The notes below the pieces were generated by a model. It was not told the origin of the DNA, did no database searches, and saw nothing but the letters and a program-made list of their open reading frames with translations. A DNA stretch of 64,000 bases from positions 3,968,001 to 4,032,000 of the forward strand of contig WWBZ02000051.1 of the NCBI GenBank assembly GCA_011503125.2, in the 5' to 3' direction. Numbering within the stretch: the first letter of the stretch is position 1; every line of letters begins with the position of its first letter. Shown in pieces: positions 1 through 10,863 of this stretch. Position numbers and translations under genes: made by a program. This DNA is from Botryosphaeria dothidea. Lineage: Eukaryota; Ascomycota; Dothideomycetes; Botryosphaeriales; Botryosphaeriaceae.

Positions 1-3000
1 GACTTTATCTATCTCTTCTTCTACTTATTTCTATATACTATACGTAGCTTCGTTCGCTCCGGAAGACTCTAGTAGATAGAGAGATAGTAGTTAAGGAGTA
101 AGTTTATCTTTTTTCTAAGTAGGGTTCTTCTAGTAGAGCTAGCGGCGCCTCTAGTACTTAGAGTAACCTAAGCTATCTATTTAATACTCTAGTAAGTTTC
201 CTCTACTACTACTACGACTAGACTATTCCTAGCTCTAATAGCCTAGGCTAGTACTAGTTCGTCTAGATATAGTAAGAGTAGGGGAATTCCTATCTTATAC
301 TCTAAGGTTTATATACTAGTTAACTTATACGCCTCTAAGATAGTACGTAGATACTAGTTTTAAATCTTCTTTAGTAGCTAGATAGCTATTTTCCTCTACC
401 CTAAGATTTTCTCTAGAGTATATTATACTCTATAGCCGTAGGTAAGGACTAGCCTTACTACGGCCGTATAGATATAGCGGGCTTTAGTAAATAAAGCTCT
501 CTAGATAGACGCTACGAGTCTAGAGAGAGATATATACTATTTAATTACCTTAGCTTCTATTTTCCTAATATAGAGTTCCTATCTAAGCTTATTATCTACG
601 TAGACTTCTAGAATCTTAATTATCGGCTCTAGGTATCTAGCAAATCTAGGGATACGGATTTCTACTACTATATTAAATCTCCTTAGTTTTCTTATAAAAT
701 AAGTAAGATAATACTTATCGGGCGAGAAAGCTAACCCGTAGGTAGCTACTTAGTACTCGTAAATTTAATATACTCCCTCTAGTATCCTATAGTTCTATTC
801 TATAGATCTACTAAAGGTTAGAATATTAGTATTATCGACGAATCTAAGGGGGAAGATATTACTCCTACGTAGCTATATAAATAGATTAGAAGTAAAGAAT
901 AGGTAGAGTATCGGCGATAGTAAGAATTCTTAGGAAATCCCGGTTAAGGTCTAGATTAGTAGACTAGTAAAGTCTCCGAAGGATAGCTAAGTAGTACGGT
1001 CCTATAGAAAGGATCGGGTAAATCTTTCTATCTATTCTAGAAGTTTTACTATTCTTATATTATAGAGAAGCCTTCTATAAGATACGTAGTTATATACTTC
1101 TAAGATATCTAGGCTAAGAACTAAAGCTACTAGCCCTAGGTCTTATACCTAGATAGTATAAATCTATTCTATAAGTAAGTTAAGAGCTACTACTACGGAT
1201 CTATTTCTTTTAGCTCTTATCTATATATTAGGAAGTAGGCCGTATACTTTAGTAGCCTAGGAGATTCTATCTACTATAATTCTCTTAAGTAGCTTCCCTA
1301 GCGTATTAAGTAAAGTAATCGGCCTAAATAACTTAGCTTTAGTATAGTCGTCCCTCTATAGTTTTCTAAGGACTACGGTAATAGAGCTTTTAAACTATTT
1401 AGAATAGTATCTAAGTACGAGATATTTCTAGAAGAGCTTAGTAAGAGGTCCCCTTAGTATCTTAGCGTATTACTTTAGAAACCTATTAGTAATTTTATCT
1501 AGGCCTAGTATCTTATCTAAGAGAAGCTTCTTAATAGTATAGAGGACCTACTCTTTAGTAAGATCTTAGGAAATCTCTACTAGTACTAAGTATATATATC
1601 TATCTAGATCTAAGAGGTCGGTAGCTCTAGAAGGTAGAAAGAACTAGTTAGTAAGAATTTCTATCTTAGACTAGTTATTATAATATAGTTATTTATCTAC
1701 TTTTTAGAGAGATAGGAACTAAGATAGGGCTAGAGGTTCTAGTACTCTTATTCTTACCTACTTTAAGAGCTTCTAAAGTATAGATAGGTCCGAAGTAATC
1801 TTAGCTACTATTCTACGCTATACTTTTATTCTATCTCTTCTAATCTACCTCTTCTTACTATTAGTAATAGTTTAGTATACTATCTAGTCCTCCTTTCTTC
1901 CTATAGCCGTCTACTTTCTTCTAGCTATTCTAGCCTAGTATACTAGGTCCGAATACTTCTTTATCTATTATATAGAGGTCTAGGGCGAGAGTCTCGCTAC
2001 TAGAATAGTCTTCTAGATTATTCTTTAGATAGCCTCCTAGAGTAGTATAGTAAAGTAATCTAAATCTACTTTAGTATTAAGAGAGGCTACTTTAAGATAT
2101 TCGAGCTTTAATTAGAGTATATTATTAGTTCTCTTCTAGTCTACTTTTTTCTACTAAAGTCTTAGAGGGCGTAGTTCTACGAAGGTAGAAGAAAAATTAA
2201 GTATAGTAAGAATAGGTAGGTAGTTAGAGAATAATTCGAGCTCTTAGCTAACTCTATAGCTAAGAATTCTCTCCTCTAGCTACCGTAATATAAAGATAAA
2301 GTCTAGAGTACTCTCGCTACTACTATCTTATTTAGTAATAGTATCTCTTAGAAGAACTAAGTTAAGATTAGCTACGATAGCTATCTTAATTAGATTATCC
2401 GCTAGAGTATAATATATTAGGGAGGTTATACCTTTCTAGATAGGGTAGTAGAGATTAAAGTCCCCTAGAAGAATATACTTCTTTAGTTTTCTAAGAACTT
2501 CCGGTAGAAGAGATAGAGTTTCTAGCGCTATACTAGTATAAGAGGCTAGCGGAAGATTATAGTAGTTATAAATATAGATTATATATATCCTAGTAATAAG
2601 GGATAGTATAATAAGATCTAGTAAATAGACTATTACTTACTAAAAGTCGGGGCTAATAGCCTTACTTATAAAGAAGTAAGTTCTTACTACTCTCTTCTAG
2701 GGAAAAACTATATAGTAGATAGGATATCTTACTATTATCTTAACCCTCGGGTTCCTCTAAGGTTTTTAGATAGCTAGAATATAGTAGATCTTTAGGTCTA
2801 CTTCCTTAAAGAGCGGGAGTATTACTCTATTCTTACTCTTATAGACGTTATACTATATAATAGAGAGAGAGCCTATATCTAATATTAACTTCCTTCTATC
2901 TCTAGGTCCGGCTACGAGGGGGCTAGTAGTATAGGCTATAAAAAGGGAGTTCCCGCGGGCTTCTCTAAGGCGTATTATAAGCTATTAAGTCTAGTAAACC

Positions 3001-3050
3001 TTATTTAGTTAGGAGGCGGGAAGCGGCTTAAGTCTCTTAGCCTACCTAGT
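1..3050 (-). mobile_element. LINE-A non-LTR retrotransposon, 3' part of ORF2, heavily RIP-mutated
   Basis: On the minus strand this matches, position by position, the less mutated LINE at 11336-14390. It holds the C-terminal region, the reverse transcriptase and the endonuclease of ORF2. Nearly every difference is C-to-T or G-to-A. The RT catalytic motif, FVDD in the less mutated copy, reads FVDN here (near 831-845). The element's own 3' UTR lies outside the window. At 3050 the homology to LINE-A stops abruptly within what would be the end of ORF1, and a different GC-rich sequence (X) follows. The element is therefore 5'-truncated, with X attached as its 5' end. No reading frame is open and the copy is dead. 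Confidence 0.88.
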
Positions 3051-4400
3051 TAGAAAATTATATAATTATATCTATATATAAAGTTATAGTAGAGTTCGAT
3101 ATACTTATAACCTTTAGTCTCCTAAAGGTCTATCTAGGCCTCTACCTTAGTTTTTAGCCGCTTCTTATTACGGCCTCTATAGTTAGGGCCGGGCTAAACC
3201 TCTCCTATCTAAGTAATTTCTATTTACTTCTTAAGTATATATCGCCGGCGCTCTATTCTAAAAGCTCCTAGTTATTTATTCTCGTTTACTTTAGCGTTAG
3301 TTTAGAGGCGAATAGTCCCGTCTCTATATATACTAATACGCGTATCCGTTCTCTCGAGCTACGTAGTAGTCTCTCCGGCTAGGACGTAATCCTATCTACT
3401 ATCTAGATATACTAAGAGTTAGAGTCTAGCGAAGGAGTAAGGTTCTCGGAGCTAGTAGTAGCTACTACGTACTACGCTCCGCGGGTAACCTAGATATCGT
3501 ATAGAGACGTAATACTCTATACTTACTAGGTTTCTATTTCGCGTTATCTATAAGAGTCTTTTTATAATAGGCCGACCGTATCTTATAGAAGAAGTAACGG
3601 ACTAGATCTTACGCCGGGCGATCTACTCTACCCGCTCCTACTAACTAAGCTTATATTCCCTCTTATTCTAAGCTAGCCTATATTTCTAACGTATTAAGTC
3701 TCTACGCGACTAGCCTATAACTTCTCGAGAGCCTCTTCTTACCGCTAGCCTATATTATCGTTATAGATTATATACTCTACGTCTATTAAGACTCTCTATT
3801 AAGTCGCTTAGACGCCCGCTTAATAGATTCGCTAAGGGCCGTCGAAGCTAGCCTATATTTCTCTTTTCTAGAGCTTATCTATATTTCCGTCTCGTCGAGC
3901 CGACCGGTCGTATCGTGCTAGGTTACGAGTACTACGCCTATTAAGACCCTCTATTAGGTCTCCTATATACGTACCGGATCGGCTCTCTTAGAGAGGCCTT
4001 AACGAGTTCTCGAGGTTAGACCTTAATAAGAGCTTCGCGGTTAGAGGCCTTAAGGCCTTAATAGGTTTCGTACTAAGGGTCTATAATACGTTAGTCTTAA
4101 TAAGTTCTTAGAAAAGAGGTTTCCCTACGCCCTCGCCGCGTTCTTAGCGATCTTAGAGCCGGTATAAGCCTAAGAGTATCCTATTATACGCCTAGGGCGC
4201 GTCTATATTAGCTAGCTAGATAGGCTAGCGTCGGGCCTAGCTACGAGCTAGGTAGTCGTACGTTAGGTAGTTTTTATATCTTAGTTTTCCTCGATAGGCC
4301 TTTTTAGATAGATAGTCGCGTTATCTAAGCGGAGGTAGTAGATAGCGTAGTTATAGTCGCGGTCGGCGCGTCGATAAAAAATTTTTATCGCGTCGAAGCC
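3051..4400 (-). repeat. X element, copy 1: GC-rich unknown sequence fused to a truncated LINE
   Basis: Positions about 3060-3830 are the reverse complement of 49824-50580, a lightly mutated GC-rich stretch inside the copia element. The left part matches closely, for example gggccgggctaaacctctcc against the complement of the 50.4-kb copy. This copy extends further than the 50-kb one, to about 4400. The outer part has internal repeats: the motif gctagcctatat recurs near 3672, 3743 and 3849, and a related segment containing tattaagac recurs near 3782 and 3936. I recognise no protein or structural RNA in it. Orientation is given so that X lies 5' of the LINE. The outer edge near 4400 is uncertain. 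Confidence 0.6.
4372..4390. repeat. Perfect short inverted repeat
   Basis: Arms cgataaaaa and tttttatcg flank a single A, giving a 9-bp palindrome in AT-rich sequence near the outer edge of X copy 1. It could be an element terminus or may simply have arisen by RIP. No function is evident. Confidence 0.5.
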
Positions 4401-4529
4401 GTACTCTAATAGCCTATAATAGCGTATTATAGACTACTAATTATTACCTCTATACTTAGCTATCTATTAGAGACTCTTCTCTAATAGATATTACTAGCTA
4501 CGGCGACGAGGACGCGTATAATAGAATTT

Positions 4530-4885
4530 CGCGGCTATATAGAGAATATAGAAAGAGGCGAATAGTCTTCTCTAGTAACTATCTCTATCTAGCTTTAATA
4601 TACTTCTAAGAAACTATAGAGTATCTAGTATAGCGTAGAATACGTTAAAAGAGCTTTAAAAATAGTAGATATTCTTCTCTAAGCTCTATAAATATTCGCT
4701 AGCCTTTCTTTAATTCTCTTTAGCTAGATAAAAAATTTTCTCGATATTACTAAGATAATCTTCTAGAATTATATTACTATCTACTAGAAGGTAGCTACTA
4801 AAAAGCTAGGCCTTAAGAATATTCTTAAAGAGATTTAATAGATCTAAAAGATAGTTAACTATATCTAGGCTATCTCTATATCTAT
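4530..4885 (+). mobile_element. LINE-A ORF1 fragment, plus strand
   Basis: This stretch repeats in the same orientation as the one that follows. Both read through the same part of LINE-A ORF1, for example the shared block gaaagaggcgaatagtcttc, and both match the minus strand of 15400-15640. It is a short, stop-ridden piece lying directly upstream of the 5' end of a second LINE-A copy. The upstream edge, where it gives way to X-like sequence, cannot be fixed exactly. Confidence 0.65.
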
Positions 4886-5873
4886 AATAAAAAAAATATA
4901 ACTACGCTAAAAAATCGACTCTAAGCTACGGCGCTAAGAGAGGGCCCTAGAAACTCTTCTAAACTTAGTAAGACTTAAAATACTACTTAGAGTAGCTATA
5001 GCCGTATTATAGTTAATATAGAAGCCGTAGAAAGAGGCGAATAGCCTTCTCTAGTAACTATCTCTATCTAACTATAGCGTACCTCTAATAAACCGTAAAA
5101 TACTTAGTATAGCGTAGAATACGTTAAAAAAGTTTTAAAAATAGTAGATACTCTTCTCTAAGCTCTATAAATATCTACTAGTCTTTCTTTAGTCCTCTCT
5201 AGCTAGATAAAAAATTTTCTTAATATTACTAAGATAATCTTCTAAAATTATATTACTATCTACTAGAAGATAACTACTAAAAAGCTAGGCTTTAAGAATA
5301 TTCTTAAGAAGGTCTAGTAGATTTAGAAGATAATTAGCTAACTCTAGACTACTTCTACGCCTATAATATCTAGCTAGACTAATATTATAGCCCGAGTAGC
5401 TCTAAAGCTCTCTACTTCTCTAACTACTACTAAGCTTACTCTATACTTCTTAAATAAAACTAATAGATAGAAGGTTACTAATTTTACTAACGAGGCTATT
5501 ATTAAAAAGATTTAAATAGAAAAAAGCCTAACTTATAAAAGAGTACTAGCGGCTAAGAAGCTTCCTAGTAGAGACGTTAAGCTCTTTATATCTAATACTT
5601 AGACTAGAGTAGCCCTTCTTTAGAATTAGAAATAGACTATAAAACTAAATAGAGAAGTTCGTTCTAACTAGTAGCTCTACTTAGTACTAGTCTATAACGT
5701 TCTTCTTAAAGATATTAATACTAAGAACTTCTAGACCGCCTAAATTCTTTAGAATTAGAATCTATTTCTATATCTAGGACTACGTATTAGTAAGCTAGTT
5801 TAGCTAAAAAGAAAGCTTCTAGAGGAAAAGACGTACTTAGCTATTATTCTTAGTACTATAAACTCTAAGATAG

Positions 5874-6393
5874 ATAGATAGATAAATTTATTTCTTTCTA
5901 ATATAGCTTTCTTACGGGTCTATACGGGGCTAGCTATCTATAGTTATTTTACTCGAGAGAAAAAATCTTTTCGCCTAGTAAAAACCCCTTCTTTCTATCT
6001 AGGCCTATTTATTTCTACTAGTTCTATTTTTTCTTTTTACCGGTAGTAGCTACTATAGTAGCTCTATATTCGCCTACTAGTTCTATCTCTTTAGTTCTTA
6101 TTCTCGTAGTTATCCGGGTTCTAGTATTTCTAGTAGTTCTTCTAGTTCCTCTTTCTAGTTATTCTTCTAGATTAGTTTTCTAGCTAGACTAAACTAATTA
6201 AGTAGTTCTAGGCGTAGAAACTAGCCTATTACTACTTTTATCCCCTTTTTTATTAAAAGAAGAGAGTAGTAGTCCGTAGTTTCTATTCTTTAGAGTATCT
6301 ATATTCTATTCTATTAGAAGTAGAGGTAGAAGAGGAGAATATACTTTAGGGTTTATCTATACTAGCCGTATAGATAGATAGAACTAGAGTTAG
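5874..6393 (-). mobile_element. 5'-truncated LINE-A insertion (about 520 bp), minus strand
   Basis: The 3' end of LINE-A with its tail (seen on the plus strand as gatagatagataaattt), matching 10644-11190. It is flanked by the direct repeat actctaagatag at 5862-5873 and 6394-6405. It interrupts ORF1 of the surrounding plus-strand LINE. A short 3' piece with a target duplication is the expected product of incomplete target-primed reverse transcription. Confidence 0.9.
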
Positions 6394-7863
6394 ACTCTAA
6401 GATAGCTAACTAAATTATTACTAAAGAACTTATTAGTAACTATACTCTTTATATAGTAGAGTACTATAGTATAATCTTTATAGTAACCTAGTACTTTAAG
6501 TACTAAAATTATAGCTATATCTCTATCTATTATAGAAGAGAGAATAGATACGGCTAGTACGCCGAGATATATAATATCTACGAGTACTCTAAAGAGAAGA
6601 CGTAATATATAAACTATAACTAAGAGTATACGGCCTAGAGTAACTTCTATCTAACGCGTAAAGCCCGTTAGACTAAGACTACTAAGGCCCGTCTAGCGGT
6701 ACTAGAGAAATATAGAGAAGGTACTCCTACGGCTAAGATATAGCTCTAAACTAACTAGTTAACGGTTAGGCTAAGAAAGAGGCTTAGAGAAGAGAAGCCG
6801 ACTAAGAGAGAGCTAGATAGACTAAAAGATCTAAGCCGCCCCCCGTCTTCTAACTAGATACGATTTACTAGACTTAATAGCTTCTAGTATATCTTAGAGA
6901 AAGAGTTTACGAGAACTTTCGCCTTCTCGTAGCCTATACTAATAACTCTCTCGTAGTCTAACTTAGAAATAAAAGAAAGTTAATATTAGATATAGGCTCT
7001 CTTTCTATCGTATAGTATAACGTCTATAAGAGTAGAGATAGAATAATACTTCCGTTCTTTAAGAAGGTTAATTTAAAAATCTACTATATTCTAGCTATTT
7101 AGAAATTCTAAAGAAACCCGAGGGTTAAGATAATAGTAAGATATTCTATTTACTATATAGTTTTTTCTTAGAAGAAAGTAGTAAGAACCTACTTCTTTAT
7201 AAGTAAGGCTATTACCCCCGACTTCTAGTAAGTAATAGCCTACTTACTAAATCTTATTATACTATCTATTACTACTAAGACACGTATAATTTATATCTAT
7301 AACTACTATAATCTCCTACTAGTCTTCTATACTAGTACGGCTTTAAAAACTCTATCGCTTCTTCTAGAAGCTCTTAGAAAACTAGAAGAGTATATTCTCT
7401 TAAAAGACTTTAATCTTTACTATCTTATCTAGAAGGGTATAACCGCTTTAAGATACTATACTCTTATAGATAATCTTATTAAAATAGCTACTATAGCTAA
7501 TCTTAACCTAGCTCTTTTAAGAGATACTATTATAAGAAGAGAGGGTAGTAGCGAGAGTACTCTAGATCTTATCTTTACTATATAGTAGCTAGAAAAGAGA
7601 ATTCTTAGTTATAGAGTTAGTTAGAAGCTTAAATTATCCTCTAACTACCTACCTATTCTTACTATACTCGATTTTTCTCTTATCTCCGCGGAACTACGTT
7701 CTCTAAGGCCTTAATAGAAAAAAGTAGACTAGAAGAGAACTAATAATATACTCTAATTAAAGCTTAAATACCTTAAAGTAGCCCCTCTTAATACTAAAGT
7801 AGATTTAAATTACTTTACTATACTACTCTAAGAGGCTATCTAAAAAATAATCTAGAAGACTAT

Positions 7864-8113
7864 TATAATAGCTTATATCCGGTATACTCGCGGAAATATA
7901 GTAGTATTACTATCTACGAGAAGACTAAGCTAAAAAGAAAAGAAAGAAAGATTTAAGTAAAATAGTACTACTTATATATCTCTCTAGAGTTTCTTTTACT
8001 AGTAGCGAGTTATAGAATTTTCTTATTAAGCTTTATTAAGCTTTAGGGTTCTCTTAATCTAAGGTCTCGCCGTAGAATCTATCTAAGGTACTCTTAGAAT
8101 TTAAACCGTAATA
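7864..8113. repeat. Solo LTR of Ty3-B (250 bp)
   Basis: Matches the LTRs of the complete Ty3-B at 27202-27451 and 32758-33007 over the full 250 bp. The termini tataatag and cgtaata are the RIP versions of TGTAATGG and CGTAACA. A perfect 5-bp target duplication, actat, flanks it (7859-7863 and 8114-8118). Recombination between the two LTRs of an inserted element is the usual origin. It lies in the endonuclease region of the plus-strand LINE-A, which resumes directly afterwards. Confidence 0.93.
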
Positions 8114-10619
8114 ACTATCTTAGTAGCGAGATTCTCGTTCTAGGCCTCTATATAATAGATAAAGAAGTATTTAGATCTAGTATACTAGGCTAGAGTAGCT
8201 AGAAGAAAGTAGATAGCTATAGAGAGAGAGAAGAACTAGATAGTTTACTAAACTATTACTAATAGTAAGAAGAGATAAATTAGAAGAAATAGAATAAAAG
8301 TATAGCGTAAAATAGTAGCTAAGATTATCTTAGACCTATCTATACTTTAGAAGCTCTTAAAGTAGGTAAGAATAAAAGTATAAGAACTACTAGCTCTACT
8401 TTAGTTTCTATTCCTCTAAAGAGTAGATAGATAACTATACTATAATAATCCGGCTAAGGTAGAAATTCTTATTAACTAATTCTTTCCTCCTCTTAGAGCT
8501 ACTAACCTCTTAGACTTAAATAGATATATATATCTAGAGCTAGTAGAGATCTCCTAAGGCGTTACTAAAGAGTAGGTTTTCTATACTATTAAGAAGCTTT
8601 CCCTAAATAAAGTACTAGGCCTAGATAAGATTATTAATAGATTCTTAAAGTAGTATACTTAGATACTAAGCGGACTACTTACTAAGCTCTTCTAGAGATA
8701 CCTCGTACTTAGATACTACTCTAAATAGTTTAAAAACTCTATTATCGTAGTTCTAAGAAAACTATAGAGAAATAACTATACTAAAGCTAAGTTATTTAGA
8801 CTAATTACTTTACTTAATACGCTAGAAAAGCTATTTAAGAGAATTATAGTAGATCGAATCTTCTAGGCGACTAAAGTCTATAAACTACTTTTTAATATAT
8901 AAATAGAAGCTAGAAGAAATAGATTAGTAGTAGTAGCTCTCGACCTACTTACGGAATAAATCTATACTATCTAGGCGTAAGATTCTAGGCTAGTAGTCTT
9001 AGTTCTTAGCCTAGATATCTTAGAGGTATATAATTATATATTTTATAAGAGACTCCTCTATAATATAAGAATAGCGAGGCTCTCCGAATAAATAGAAAGA
9101 TTTACGTACTTCTTTCTATAGAACCGGACTACTTAGCTATCTTTTAGAGACTTTACTAGCCCGCTAATCTAGACCTTAACCGGGATTTCTTAGAAATCCT
9201 CTCTATTCTTAATCTTCTATCTATTCTTTATCTTTAATCTACTTATATAGCTACGTAGAGGTAATACTTTTCTCCTTAGATTCGTTAATAATACTAATAT
9301 TCTAGCCTTTAGTAGATCTATAGAATAAAACTATAGAATACTAAAGGAAGTATACTAAGTTTACGAGTACTAGATAGCTACCTACGGGTTAGCGTTCTCG
9401 CTAAATAAGTATTATTTTATTTACTTTATAAGAAAGCCGAGGAGATTTAATATAGTAGTAAATATCCGTATTCCTAGATTTACTAGATACCTAGAGCCTA
9501 CGATAAAGATTCTAGAAATCTACGTAGATAATAAGCTTAGATAGAAACTCTATATTAGAGAAATAGGAGCTAAGATAATTAAATAGTATATATCTCTCTC
9601 TAGACTCGTAGCGTCTACTTAGAAAGTCTTATTTATTAAAGCCCGTTATATCTATACGGCCGTAGTAAGGCTAGTTCTTATCTACGGCTATAAAGTATAA
9701 TATACTTTAAAGAGAATCTTAGAGTAGAGAAAAATAATTATCTAGCTACTAAAGAAGATCTAAAACTAGTATCTACGTACTATCTTAGGAGCGTATAAAT
9801 TAACTAGTATATAAATCTTAGAGTATAAGATAGAGATTCTTCTACTTTTACTATATCTAGACGAACTAGTACTAGCCTAGACTATTAGAGCTAAAAATAG
9901 TTTAGTCGCGATAGTAGTAGAGAAAACTTACTAGAGTATTAAATAGATAGCTTAGGCTACTCTAAGTACTAAAGACGCTACTAGTTCTACTAGAAGAACT
10001 CTACTTAGAAAAAAGATAAACTTACTCCTTAACTACTACTTCTCTATCTACTAAAGTCTTTCGAAGCGAACGAAGCTATATATAATATATAGAAATAAAT
10101 AGAAGAAGAGATAGATAAAGTCTACTAGTTAGAGAAGATAAGATAAGCTAGTAGCCTAAAGTATATAGTAGAACCTAAAAATTAAATAAATCTATAGCGA
10201 ACTATCTAAGCTATAGAGTATACTCGCTATTCTACTACGTATAAAGTATATTAGACTAAAGAACTTCCTCTTAAGGCGTAAGATACTAGAATACTCTAGT
10301 TCTATCTATCTATACGGCTAGTATAAATAAACTCTAAAGTATATTCTTCTCTTCTACCTCTACTTCTAATAAAATAGAGTATAAATACTCTAAAGAGTAG
10401 AAACTACGGACTACTACTCTCTTCTCTTAATAAAGAAGAGGATTAAAGTAGTAATAGGCTAGTTTTTACGCCTAGGGCTACTTAGTTAGTTTAGTCTTAC
10501 TAAGAAACTAATTTAGAAGAATAACTAGAAAGAGAAACTAGGAGAACTACCGGAAATACTAGAACCCGGATAACTACGAGAATAAGAACTAAAGGGGTAG
10601 AGCTAGTAGGCGAATATAG

Positions 10620-10643
10620 TGTTATAAACGTAGCTTATATAGA
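10620..10643 (+). repeat. Ty3-A LTR, first 24 bp, split by a LINE
   Basis: The start tgttataaacgtagcttata equals the LTR start at 17423 and, inverted, the LTR end at 58271. The rest of this LTR is at 15779-16139. The last 16 bp (10628-10643) are duplicated at 15779-15794 as the target duplication of the inserted LINE. Confidence 0.88.
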
Positions 10644-10863
10644 TAGATAAATTCATTTCTTCCCGATATAGTTCCCTTACGGGTCTATGCGGGGCTGGCT
10701 ATCTGTAGTTATTTTATACGAGGGGGAAAACCTTTTCGCCTGGCAAAAACCCCTCCTCTCTCTCTGGGCATGCTATCCTATACTAGTTCTTATTTTTCCT
10801 TCTTACTAGTAGCGGCTGCTGTGGCAGCCCTACATTCACCTGCTAGACCTATCTCTTCAGTCC

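Larger units (their letters stand above)
4893..10619 (+). mobile_element. LINE-A, plus strand, nearly full length, heavily RIP-mutated, with nested insertions
   Basis: It begins with the LINE-A 5' end (A-rich leader, then a start codon mutated from ATG to ATA near 4898). It runs through ORF1 (to about 6850, zinc-knuckle region about 6460-6670, most Cys codons changed), the endonuclease (about 6900-8300) and the RT (about 8300-10080) to the 3' part of ORF2. It is interrupted by a small LINE (5874-6393) and a solo LTR (7864-8113), both with clean target duplications. At 10619 it is cut by the start of a Ty3-A LTR, so the last roughly 200 bp and the tail are missing. CA and TG are almost absent, which makes this one of the oldest layers here. 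Confidence 0.87.
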
